DNA of 5,794 bases from Bacteroidaceae bacterium (GTDB taxonomy: Bacteria > Bacteroidota > Bacteroidia > Bacteroidales > Bacteroidaceae): assembly GCA_017558165.1 (NCBI GenBank), contig JAFYWE010000212.1, positions 1-5,794 of the forward strand. Reading direction: 5' to 3'. Below, one piece after another: positions 1 through 5,794 of the stretch (its first letter is position 1; every line of letters begins with the position of its first letter). The translations under genes and the position numbers were made by a program. The notes under the pieces were generated by a model. It did not search any database. It was given only the letters and a program-made list of their open reading frames with translations, and was not told the origin of the DNA.

Positions 1-1
1 C

Positions 2-601
2 AAGCCACGTCAGAGCTACACAATGGGCACACCTGTCAACCCGACAGACCTTCCGACCGGGAAAGACAGCGACGGCAAACCTACATACACATACAAGTGC
101 AATGAGGATCCCGTGGTAAGCATCAGCCCTACAGTATTCGCATCGTACAAGAAGGGTGACTGGGGCGTAAAGAGCCGTTTCACATATGCACAGAACGCCG
201 CTCACCTTAGCATGATAAGCGGTTACGGCGTTACCGAGGTGTTCGAGAACGGCGAGCAGGAGTACGGCACTCTCAACAGCGTAAGCGGCTGGATTGACGT
301 AACCCACAAGCAGCAGCTCAAGAAGGGCTACCTCACATGGTGCTGGTTCGTTGGATATACAAAGAACCTCGGTTGCAAGGACGACATCGTGGGCCCTATC
401 TACATGCGCGGTGAGAAGAACATGGACAGCATGTGGAGAGACGCCCTGAGCATCCTGTACACACACAATGCTATGTCTATCGGTATCGAGTGGAACAGCA
501 CGACAGTGGCATACGGTAAGGCCGACAGCCGCTACAAGATGAACGACACACACAACGTGACCAACGACCGTATCTGCGCAATGCTCAAGTACACATTCTA
601 A
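2..601 (+). CDS. Outer-membrane beta-barrel-like protein, C-terminal part (5' end outside window)
   Basis: The reading frame is open from the window's first complete codon at position 2 to the TAA at 599-601, giving 199 visible residues. The first in-frame ATG, at position 23, lies mid-protein and is probably not the true start. The visible part alternates polar and hydrophobic/aromatic residues in short stretches separated by Gly/Asn/Asp-rich turns, for example around DWGVKSRFTYA, GYLTWCWFVGYT and AMSIGIEWNSTTVAYG. It ends in RICAMLKYTF. A terminal Phe after alternating hydrophobics is the known C-terminal signature of BAM-assembled outer-membrane barrels. This suggests a porin or other barrel, perhaps resembling the DcaP-like group found in Bacteroidetes, but I do not recognise the family firmly. 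Four cysteines in the fragment are somewhat unusual for a barrel. The next gene starts 131 bp downstream past an inverted repeat, so co-transcription is doubtful. Confidence 0.6.
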   Translation, partial: KPRQSYTMGTPVNPTDLPTGKDSDGKPTYTYKCNEDPVVSISPTVFASYKKGDWGVKSRFTYAQNAAHLSMISGYGVTEVFENGEQEYGTLNSVSGWIDVTHKQQLKKGYLTWCWFVGYTKNLGCKDDIVGPIYMRGEKNMDSMWRDALSILYTHNAMSIGIEWNSTTVAYGKADSRYKMNDTHNVTNDRICAMLKYTF

Positions 602-611
602 AGAGGCACGA

Positions 612-688
612 CTGTCATTCTGACGGAACGCAGTGGAGAAAGAATCTCAAAAGATAAAGAGATATCTCCCATACGGTCGATATGACAG
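612..688. repeat. TGTCAT-type imperfect inverted repeat, copy A (77 bp)
   Basis: The outer ends CTGTCAT (612-618) and ATGACAG (682-688) are perfect inverse complements. The inner ATCTC (644-648) and GAGAT (659-663) also pair, leaving a 10-nt A-rich loop; the middle of the arms pairs imperfectly. It begins 10 bp after the stop codon of the barrel gene. Its ends, inner ATCTC/GAGAT pair and length match a second copy at 5635-5709. Short repeats of this TGTCATnCTGA...GAnTCTC type are, to my recollection, common in intergenic DNA of Bacteroidetes. The transcript could fold into a long hairpin and protect or terminate the upstream mRNA, but there is no clean U-tract. Confidence 0.7.
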
Positions 689-732
689 ATACCGACACGA
701 AATAACTAACAATAATTTATAACCAATAGAAC
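689..732 (+). promoter_or_regulatory. A/T-rich leader of the GH84 gene
   Basis: The stretch before the GH84 start is A/T-rich and has no Shine-Dalgarno, as is usual in Bacteroidetes, where A-rich leaders set initiation. The octamer TAATTTAT at 713-720 loosely resembles the Bacteroidetes -7 element TAnnTTTG but departs from it at the last two bases. No TTTG-type -33 element sits at the right distance. A promoter is expected here because the upstream gene is followed by a hairpin, but its exact position cannot be fixed by eye. Confidence 0.3.
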
Positions 733-2958
733 ATGAACAAGAAAGTATTGACATTAGGCCTTATGCTTATGGCCGGAATGGGTGCCACCGCACAGGTGAG
801 CCTTGTAAACCCTGTTCCACAGGAGGTAACGGCTCAGGCGGCCATCTTTGAGGCTCCTGCACAGTGGACAATCAATGCCGACAAGAAGCATCTTACAGGC
901 TACATCTACGACGCATTGATGACAGCATCGCCCGAGGCTGCAAAGAAGGCAGACTTCAAGGTGACACTGGGTGTACGCGGCGAGGGTAAGGTAAGCAAGT
1001 ACAAGAAGAATATCCCTGCAAAGAGCGAGGGTTACTTCATGAAGGTAACAGACAAGGAGGTAGTGATTGCCGGTAACGACGAGAAGGGTCTCTACTATGG
1101 CGTACAGACTCTCCTTGGCATGATGAACGAGGGCAAGCTCGAGGCCTGCACAATCACCGACTGGCCCGATGTACCTTTCCGTGGTACAGTAGAGGGCTTC
1201 TACGGTACACCATGGAGCCACGAGGCACGCAAGAGCCAGCTCGAGTTCTACGGCCGCAACAAGATGAACGTATACATCTACGGTCCTAAGGATGACCCCT
1301 GGCACCGTGACAAGTGGCGTGAGCCATACCCCGAGGTTGAGGCAAGCCGCATTGCCGAGCTCGTTAACGTGGCAAAGGCTAACGGCGTGAACTTCTACTG
1401 GGCTATCCACCCAGGCGTTGACATCAAGTGGAACGACCAGGACCGCGACTACCTCATGGCAAAGCTCGAGGTGATGTACCAGTTGGGCGTACGCTCATTC
1501 GCAGTGTTCTTCGACGACATCTGGGGTGAGGGTGCAAAGGCCGACAAGCAGGCTGCATTGCTCAACTACATCGACGACAACTTCGTACAGGTGAAGAAGG
1601 ACGTTGCTCCGCTTATCCTCTGTCCTACAGAGTACAACAAGAGCTGGGCTAACGACGAGAAGGGCTACCTCCGCACTTTGGGTAAGGAGCTCAACAAGGG
1701 TATCGAGGTGATGTGGACAGGTAACTCTGTAGTAGCATGCATCGACAAGCCTACAATGGAGTGGATCAACGAGCGCATCGAGCGCAAGGGCTACATCTGG
1801 CTCAACTTCCCTGTAAACGACTTCGTACGCGACCACATCCTCATGGGACCTGCATACGGCAACGGACTTGACATCGCTACCGATGTATCAGGTTTCGTAA
1901 GCAACCCGATGGAGTATGCCGAGACATCAAAGATATCTCTCTACGGTATCGCCGACTACTGCTGGAACATGGAGGCCTATGACTACCAGAGCAACTGGGA
2001 GAAGAGCCTCAAGGACATTCTCCCAAGCAACCACGAGGCATTGCGCACATTCGCTCTCTACAACAAGGACCTTGGCCCTAACGGTCACGGATTCCGTCGT
2101 GAGGAGGGTGACGAGCTCAAGGACATCGTGAAGGCAGCGCTCGAGGGTGACCAGTATGCAGTTGCAATGCTCAACGTCAAGTGCAACGAGCTTGAGATTG
2201 CCTGCGACATCCTGCTCAACGAGAAGAACAACCCACAGCTCATCCACGAGATACGTCCATGGGTACTCCAGGGTAAGAACATCGCCGCTTACGGCCGTGC
2301 GGTGTCACTCATGAGCATGTTCGCACCAATGAAGGAGAACAACGCATCAACAAGCACACTCATCAACTTCGAGAACCTGTACCAGCAGGCACGCTCATTG
2401 CAGAAGCAGATGTTCGACCTTGAGAACAACAGCGCAATGCGCCACCCATACCAGATTGGTACAAAGGTTGCCACAAAGGTAATGTTGCCTACATTGAACA
2501 AGCTCTTTGCACAGGCTACAGAGAAGTACAACGAGATCCATGGTACAGAGCTCAACACAACAGCCGAGTACAACCCATACAAGCTCACATCAACCGTGGC
2601 ACAGCTTGCATTGTTGCCAATCAAGCTCAACGGCGATGTCATCGAGATTACTCCATCTAACGAGGTAATCAACTGGCAGGCAGGTGGCGAGCTCGTACTC
2701 GAGACCGAGACCTCAATCACATTCCAGGGCCTCGACTTCAACTTCGGCGTAAACAACGTGGCACAGCACTTCCGTTTCGAGATACTCGTGAACGGTGCAT
2801 GGAAGGAGATTGCATTGATGCACTACAGAGACACTGACCCTGTCATCCACACAGGCAACGAGCTCGGCGGCCAGACAGCAACAAAGCTCCGCATCACAAA
2901 CAAGAGCGGCGTGGAGCAGCAGGTATACTTCAAGAACTTCAGACTTATCAGAAGATAA
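733..2958 (+). CDS. Exported GH84 beta-N-acetylglucosaminidase (O-GlcNAcase-like hexosaminidase)
   Basis: This 741-aa enzyme is predicted to remove terminal beta-linked GlcNAc from glycans or glycoproteins by substrate-assisted catalysis via an oxazoline, in the periplasm or at the cell surface. A signal peptide with an Ala-Thr-Ala/Gln cleavage site at residues 18-21 is clear. Domains follow the Bacteroides thetaiotaomicron GH84 enzyme (BT_4395, about 737 aa): N-terminal alpha/beta domain about 21-150, catalytic barrel from EGFYGTPW (154-161) to about 455, helical region to about 600, and a C-terminal beta domain. The catalytic pair is D261-D262 in FFDDIWGEG. Other expected active-site residues are present: G155, K186, Y301, W356, N358, D363 and N391. 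In the IWWN segment recalled for that enzyme, the second Trp is Leu357 here, a position not known to me as catalytic. An in-frame TAG at 727-729 makes ATG 733 the first possible start. Physiological substrate (mucin, O-GlcNAc protein, other) is not shown by sequence. Confidence 0.96.
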   Translation: MNKKVLTLGLMLMAGMGATAQVSLVNPVPQEVTAQAAIFEAPAQWTINADKKHLTGYIYDALMTASPEAAKKADFKVTLGVRGEGKVSKYKKNIPAKSEGYFMKVTDKEVVIAGNDEKGLYYGVQTLLGMMNEGKLEACTITDWPDVPFRGTVEGFYGTPWSHEARKSQLEFYGRNKMNVYIYGPKDDPWHRDKWREPYPEVEASRIAELVNVAKANGVNFYWAIHPGVDIKWNDQDRDYLMAKLEVMYQLGVRSFAVFFDDIWGEGAKADKQAALLNYIDDNFVQVKKDVAPLILCPTEYNKSWANDEKGYLRTLGKELNKGIEVMWTGNSVVACIDKPTMEWINERIERKGYIWLNFPVNDFVRDHILMGPAYGNGLDIATDVSGFVSNPMEYAETSKISLYGIADYCWNMEAYDYQSNWEKSLKDILPSNHEALRTFALYNKDLGPNGHGFRREEGDELKDIVKAALEGDQYAVAMLNVKCNELEIACDILLNEKNNPQLIHEIRPWVLQGKNIAAYGRAVSLMSMFAPMKENNASTSTLINFENLYQQARSLQKQMFDLENNSAMRHPYQIGTKVATKVMLPTLNKLFAQATEKYNEIHGTELNTTAEYNPYKLTSTVAQLALLPIKLNGDVIEITPSNEVINWQAGGELVLETETSITFQGLDFNFGVNNVAQHFRFEILVNGAWKEIALMHYRDTDPVIHTGNELGGQTATKLRITNKSGVEQQVYFKNFRLIRR

Positions 2959-2967
2959 TCGCCCCTT

Positions 2968-3024
2968 ATTACATAAACAAATTGCCCGTATGACCAGGTC
3001 ATACGGGCAATTTGTTTATGTAAT
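2968..3024 (+). terminator. Perfect 28-bp inverted repeat, probable bidirectional terminator after the GH84 gene
   Basis: The arms at 2968-2995 and 2997-3024 are exact reverse complements around a single central A. The core, GCCCGTATGACC and its complement, is GC-rich. It is flanked by AAACAAATT on the left and AATTTGTTT on the right, so each strand reads a GC hairpin followed by a U-rich run. It begins 9 bp after the GH84 stop. This is the layout of an intrinsic terminator able to work both ways, although only the + side has a gene ending here. The stem is much longer than a terminator needs. Confidence 0.75.
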
Positions 3025-3060
3025 CTGTTGTCTGTTTGATGTAAAGAAAGACGGTTTAAT

Positions 3061-3173
3061 AATCTCCTCCACCGCAAGCGGTCCCACGGGGTGCTCCTCT
3101 GTTAACCCCTCACCGCTTCGCGGAGCTCCCCTAAGGACAGGGGAGCAATAGCTGTCACGGAGTGACTGAGGAG
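3061..3173. repeat. REP-like hairpin element, module 1
   Basis: This non-coding block is built from nested palindromes: ACCGC-AA-GCGGT (3071-3082), CCGC-TTC-GCGG (3113-3123), GCTCCCCT with loop AAGGAC and AGGGGAGC (3125-3146), and GTCAC-GGA-GTGAC (3154-3166). CTCCTC (3094-3099) and GAGGAG (3168-3173) can close the last three into a cloverleaf-like fold. The start AATCTCCTCC recurs at module 2, the end (24 nt) recurs in module 3, and the middle (3091-3112) recurs at the window's right edge. Dispersed, hairpin-rich, non-coding sequence of this kind fits a REP/MITE-like family. No transposase is nearby. Confidence 0.7.
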
Positions 3174-3253
3174 TCCTAAAGCAATAAAAAAATCTCCTCC
3201 GTCGGCTAAGCCGCCACCTCCTCTTACTGAAGCAAGAGGAGGACTTTAGGACT
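3172..3253. repeat. REP-like hairpin element, module 2, bracketed by a 10-bp inverted repeat
   Basis: AGTCCTAAAG (3172-3181) and CTTTAGGACT (3244-3253) are exact inverse complements about 60 bp apart and bracket the module. Inside are AATCTCCTCC (3191-3200, identical to the start of module 1), a small hairpin CGGC-TAA-GCCG (3203-3213) and a 9-bp hairpin with arms CCTCCTCTT (3217-3225) and AAGAGGAGG (3234-3242), loop 8 nt. A run of seven A lies at 3186-3192. The bracketing repeat overlaps the last two bases of module 1, so the modules abut rather than being spaced. Confidence 0.65.
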
Positions 3254-3300
3254 TGAATTTAAGTTCAGGCTATCTATTTGACTAAATTTAAATCAAAAGA

Positions 3301-3355
3301 CTCAGTGCTCCTCTTGTTTGTAATCAAGAGGAGCTGTCACGGAGTGACTGAGGAG
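3301..3355. repeat. REP-like hairpin element, module 3
   Basis: A 10-bp perfect hairpin has arms GCTCCTCTTG (3307-3316) and CAAGAGGAGC (3325-3334), loop 8 nt. It is followed by a second hairpin, GTCAC-GGA-GTGAC (3336-3348). CTCAGT (3301-3306) can pair with ACTGAG (3347-3352) as an alternative closing stem. Positions 3332-3355 are identical over 24 nt to 3150-3173 in module 1 and in the same orientation, which shows that these are copies of one family and not chance palindromes. Confidence 0.65.
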
Positions 3356-3483
3356 ATAAAGCAGCAACGGACAGACACCTCCGCCCCACACCTTATATAT
3401 ACACGACCAAAAAAAACTGACAAACGCCCCGTAATGTCGGCCGTTTGTTGTATATTCGCAGATTATAATACACACAATAGGAT
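3356..3483 (+). promoter_or_regulatory. Leader of the S46 peptidase gene, with hairpin next to an A-tract
   Basis: A run of eight A (3409-3416) is followed by a hairpin with outer arms ACAAACG (3420-3426) and CGTTTGT (3442-3448) and an inner CCG/CGG pair (3429-3431 with 3438-3440). Read on the minus strand this is a hairpin followed by eight U, the form of an intrinsic terminator, but no minus-strand gene ends here. On the + strand it would sit in the 5' leader. TATATTCG at 3451-3458 is close to the Bacteroidetes -7 consensus TAnnTTTG, but no -33 TTTG is found at proper spacing. The start region A/T-rich stretch ATTATAATACACACAATAG has no Shine-Dalgarno. Confidence 0.35.
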
Positions 3484-5538
3484 ATGATAAAGAAACTTAT
3501 GCTCTGCGCGCTTGCGTGCATCACACTCACCACAGCCACAGCCGACGAGGGCATGTGGTTGCCTAACAGAATAAAGGAACGCATCAAGGAGATGCGCAAG
3601 ATGGGCTTCAAGCTGAAGGCCGATGATATATACTCCGACAACAAGGCATCGCTGAAGGATGCTGTGGTACAGTTCGGCGGCGGATGTACAGGCGAGTTCA
3701 TCTCGTCCGAGGGTCTGTTGCTCACCAACCACCACTGCGGTTATGGCTCCATCCAGATGCTCTCATCGGTTGAGCATGACTACCTGACCGACGGTTACTG
3801 GGCAAAGTCACGCGCCGAGGAGTTGCACGTACCGGGCCTCACCGTGAGCCTGCTCGTGAAGATGGAGGATGTGACCGACCGTCTGGCGGCTGGCGAGACT
3901 GCAAAGGGCATCATGGAGAAAGAGACCGAGGGCAACGGCTACACTGCCGAGATCAAGCCCATCTACTACGGTAACCAGCAGATGTTGTATGTATACCGCA
4001 CATACCGCGACGTGCGCCTTGTGGGCACACCGCCGTCATCGATAGGCAAGTTCGGTGGTGACACCGACAACTGGGTGTGGCCACGTCACACCGGCGACTT
4101 CTCGATTTTCCGCGTATATGCCAACGCCGAGAACGAGCCTGCCGACTACTCCGAGAACAATGTACCCTACCGCCCTGCACGCCACTTCGAGGTTTCGACA
4201 AAGGGTATTGATGAGGGTGACTTCACAATGATATACGGTTTCCCAGGCAACACACAGGAGTACGTGACCGCCGACGCTGTCGATTACGTGGCAAAGATGG
4301 CGAACCCCATGAAGATTGCCTTGCGCACAATACGCCTTGACATCATCAGCGAGGCACAGGCAAAGGATGTGGCTACACGCATTGCATATGCTGCAAAGCA
4401 CGCGAACATTGCCAACGCATGGAAGAAGTGGCAGGGCGAGAGCCTTGGACTGGAGCGTCTGGGCACCGCCGAGAAGAAGAGAGCGTATGAGGCGGAGTTC
4501 GCGGCATGGGCTGCCGACAAGCCACAGTACGCGAACCTGCTCGACTCTATGCACGCTGCATACAGCGAGGTTATCCCGCATTACTTTGAGAGAGAGCTCT
4601 TCAACGAGTCAATCATGGGCATGGAGTTCTTCAACTATGCATACTGGCTGCACCTTGGCCAGATGCGTGGCGAGAAGCTGACAGCCGACAAGCAGGCCGA
4701 GGCAAGGGAGAAGTACCTCACTGACCACAACGTGGCAATTGACAGGGCTATCTCACGCCGTATGCTTGCCGAGTATGTGGCACGCATGCCAAAGGAGAAC
4801 CTGCCTGCACAGCTTGCCGAGGCATTGGCAAAGCACGGTAGTGCCGAGGCTGTAGTGGATAATATATTCGACAACACACTGCTCTTTACCGAGTACCCGC
4901 TGACAAAGGAGAAGATTGCGGCTGATCCCATGGTGCAGTTCGTGGGCTGGTTTGCCGACGCACTCCTGAAGAACCGCGACTATGCATACCGCAACCTTAG
5001 CAACGTGCCTGCCATTGAGAAGTGGTACCGCACATATATGAAGGCGTTGCGGGAGTTTGACAATGAGCGTGCCTTCTACCCCGATGCTAACTTCACACTG
5101 CGCGTGGCATACGGTACAGTGACAGGCTACGAGAACGCCGACGGCGAGTACCACACACACCTCACCACCATAGACGGTATCATCGCTAAGGACAATCCAA
5201 ACATCTATGACTATGACATACCACAATCACTGCGCGACACATACAAGAGCAAGGACTACGGACGCTGGGCCATCACACAGAACGGCAAGAAGAGCGTGCC
5301 TGTGTGCTTCCTGGCATCGAACCACACATCGGGCGGTAACTCAGGTTCACCTGTCCTCAACGGCAAGGGTGAGCTCATCGGTATCAACTTCGACCGCACA
5401 TGGCGCTCTACCATGAGTGACATCGAGTTCGACCCAACTATCTGCCGTAACATCTCGGTCGATATACGCTACGTGCTCTTTGTCATTGACCGCATAGGCG
5501 GCGCCGGATACCTCATCGAGGAGATGGACGTGAAGTGA
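3484..5538 (+). CDS. dpp11: Exported S46 family serine peptidase, dipeptidyl-peptidase 11 type (Asp/Glu-specific)
   Basis: This 684-aa exopeptidase is predicted to cut dipeptides with Asp or Glu at the second position from peptide N-termini in the periplasm, feeding amino-acid catabolism. A signal peptide with Ala-Thr-Ala cleavage (18-20) leaves a mature N-terminus DEGMWLP, close to the usual S46 start. The triad is H84 (TNHHCGY), D205 (HTGDFSIFR) and S620 (GGNSGSP). N196-W197 and D637 match residues known in S46 enzymes to hold the substrate's free N-terminus. R638, 18 residues after the Ser, matches Arg673 of Porphyromonas gingivalis DPP11, which sets acidic specificity; DPP7 has Gly there. 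The protein is about 35 residues shorter than recalled for that enzyme (about 720), with losses before and after the Asp. An in-frame TAG at 3478-3480 makes ATG 3484 the first possible start. It stands alone, after a terminator and repeats. Confidence 0.93.
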   Translation: MIKKLMLCALACITLTTATADEGMWLPNRIKERIKEMRKMGFKLKADDIYSDNKASLKDAVVQFGGGCTGEFISSEGLLLTNHHCGYGSIQMLSSVEHDYLTDGYWAKSRAEELHVPGLTVSLLVKMEDVTDRLAAGETAKGIMEKETEGNGYTAEIKPIYYGNQQMLYVYRTYRDVRLVGTPPSSIGKFGGDTDNWVWPRHTGDFSIFRVYANAENEPADYSENNVPYRPARHFEVSTKGIDEGDFTMIYGFPGNTQEYVTADAVDYVAKMANPMKIALRTIRLDIISEAQAKDVATRIAYAAKHANIANAWKKWQGESLGLERLGTAEKKRAYEAEFAAWAADKPQYANLLDSMHAAYSEVIPHYFERELFNESIMGMEFFNYAYWLHLGQMRGEKLTADKQAEAREKYLTDHNVAIDRAISRRMLAEYVARMPKENLPAQLAEALAKHGSAEAVVDNIFDNTLLFTEYPLTKEKIAADPMVQFVGWFADALLKNRDYAYRNLSNVPAIEKWYRTYMKALREFDNERAFYPDANFTLRVAYGTVTGYENADGEYHTHLTTIDGIIAKDNPNIYDYDIPQSLRDTYKSKDYGRWAITQNGKKSVPVCFLASNHTSGGNSGSPVLNGKGELIGINFDRTWRSTMSDIEFDPTICRNISVDIRYVLFVIDRIGGAGYLIEEMDVK

Positions 5539-5634
5539 GATTTTGGCTACCCGGCACAAGCGGGAGGAAATCTCCTTAGATTAAAATTTGGTAACAATAT
5601 AGCGGTTGACCAATGTTTCATCTTCTGCGTAGAC

Positions 5635-5709
5635 TTGTCATCCTGAACGAATGTGAAGGATCTCAAGAGCGCACTGAATAGAGATACTTCGCTACGCTCA
5701 GTATGACAA
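5635..5709. repeat. TGTCAT-type imperfect inverted repeat, copy B (75 bp)
   Basis: The left arm (5635-5664) begins TTGTCATCCTGA and ends ATCTC. The right arm (5681-5709) is its imperfect reverse complement, beginning GAGAT and ending ATGACAA, with one indel and a few mismatches and a 16-nt spacer. The ends, inner ATCTC/GAGAT pair and total length match copy A at 612-688. It lies 96 bp after the peptidase stop. The transcript could form a long interrupted hairpin. No protein is encoded. Confidence 0.75.
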
Positions 5710-5739
5710 ACTACTTTTGGGTCAACACCTATATTATTG

Positions 5740-5753
5740 CTTAAAATTTTAAG
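5740..5753. repeat. 14-nt perfect A/T palindrome
   Basis: CTTAAAATTTTAAG is self-complementary with no spacer. It lies in A/T-rich DNA between the TGTCAT repeat and the partial REP-like element. It could be a protein-binding site, or chance in A/T-rich sequence. No gene in the window starts near it. Confidence 0.35.
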
Positions 5754-5772
5754 GTAGAATTAAAGAACTTAA

Positions 5773-5794
5773 GTGTTCCTCTGTTAACCCCTCA
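5773..5794. repeat. REP-like element, partial copy cut by the window edge
   Basis: The last 22 bases match positions 3091-3112 of module 1 with one mismatch, and the final 18 (TCCTCTGTTAACCCCTCA) are identical. Same orientation as module 1. The rest of the element is presumably outside the window. Confidence 0.6.

Noticed and set aside
754..1410. Long minus-strand open frame (218 codons) inside the GH84 gene
   Set aside because: It lies wholly antisense to a well-matched GH84 protein and its product is a Leu/Val/Cys-rich string with no recognisable family. The strong codon bias of the + gene explains the lack of stops.
3253..3280. Possible promoter: TTG at 3253-3255 and TCTATTTG at 3273-3280
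   Set aside because: It resembles the Bacteroidetes -33/-7 pattern, but the second -7 base is wrong, the spacing (17 nt) looks short, and it would give a leader of about 200 nt full of hairpins.
3278..3487. Plus-strand open frame of 69 codons before the peptidase
   Set aside because: It consists mostly of repeat-module and leader sequence, is cut across by hairpins, and overlaps the peptidase ATG; the translation resembles nothing known.
3505..3519. Lipoprotein signal around Cys8 or Cys12 of the S46 peptidase
   Set aside because: Residues before Cys12 (Ala-Leu-Ala) do not fit a lipobox and the hydrophobic stretch before it is too short. The S46 fold needs a free mature N-terminus near DEGMW, which fits ordinary signal peptidase cleavage after Ala20.
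4036..4581. Minus-strand open frame (181 codons) inside the S46 gene
   Set aside because: It is antisense to a conserved catalytic region, with no recognisable family and low-complexity composition, so it is a shadow.
5543..5578. Degenerate minus-strand REP-like remnant or terminator after the peptidase
   Set aside because: The stems (CCCG/CGGG and GGAG/CTCC) are only 4 bp and the likeness to the repeat modules is limited to short words such as AATCTCCT, too little to call.
1..5794. CRISPR array, tRNA or rRNA gene, insertion sequence with transposase
   Set aside because: No regularly spaced direct repeats, no cloverleaf with tRNA-like conserved loops, no rRNA-like sequence and no transposase-like frame were seen.

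Overview
The window looks like chromosomal DNA from a Bacteroidales bacterium, most likely a gut or oral Prevotellaceae- or Muribaculaceae-like organism. Four things point there: a GH84 beta-N-acetylglucosaminidase very close to the Bacteroides thetaiotaomicron type, an S46 dipeptidyl-peptidase (a family typical of Bacteroidetes), gene starts with no Shine-Dalgarno but A/T-rich leaders, and strong use of AAG and GAG codons. The genus is an inference.

Layout, all genes on the + strand. (1) Positions 2-601 hold the 3' end of a gene for an outer-membrane beta-barrel-like protein ending in Phe. (2) Positions 602-732 hold a 77-bp imperfect inverted repeat (TGTCAT...ATGACA type) and the A/T-rich leader of the next gene. 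(3) Positions 733-2958 encode a complete exported GH84 hexosaminidase (741 aa) with every catalytic-site residue I could check in place. (4) Positions 2959-3483 form a 525-bp intergenic region. It starts with a perfect 28-bp inverted repeat (terminator hairpin), continues with a cluster of at least three REP-like hairpin modules, and ends in a hairpin/A-tract leader. (5) Positions 3484-5538 encode a complete exported S46 peptidase (684 aa). It has the catalytic triad and the Arg that marks the Asp/Glu-specific DPP11 subtype. (6) Positions 5539-5794 hold a second copy of the TGTCAT inverted repeat, a 14-nt palindrome, and the first 22 nt of another REP-like module cut by the window edge.

The two complete genes are separate transcription units: a strong terminator and repeat cluster lie between them, and each has its own leader. 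Both products are predicted to be exported and catabolic. The GH84 enzyme trims terminal GlcNAc from glycans or glycoproteins, and DPP11 releases acidic dipeptides from peptides. Together they suit a host-glycoprotein-feeding lifestyle, but the sequence does not show that they work as a system. No RNA gene, CRISPR array, transposase or clearly new multi-gene system is visible. The most unusual content is the density and nested symmetry of the intergenic repeats.
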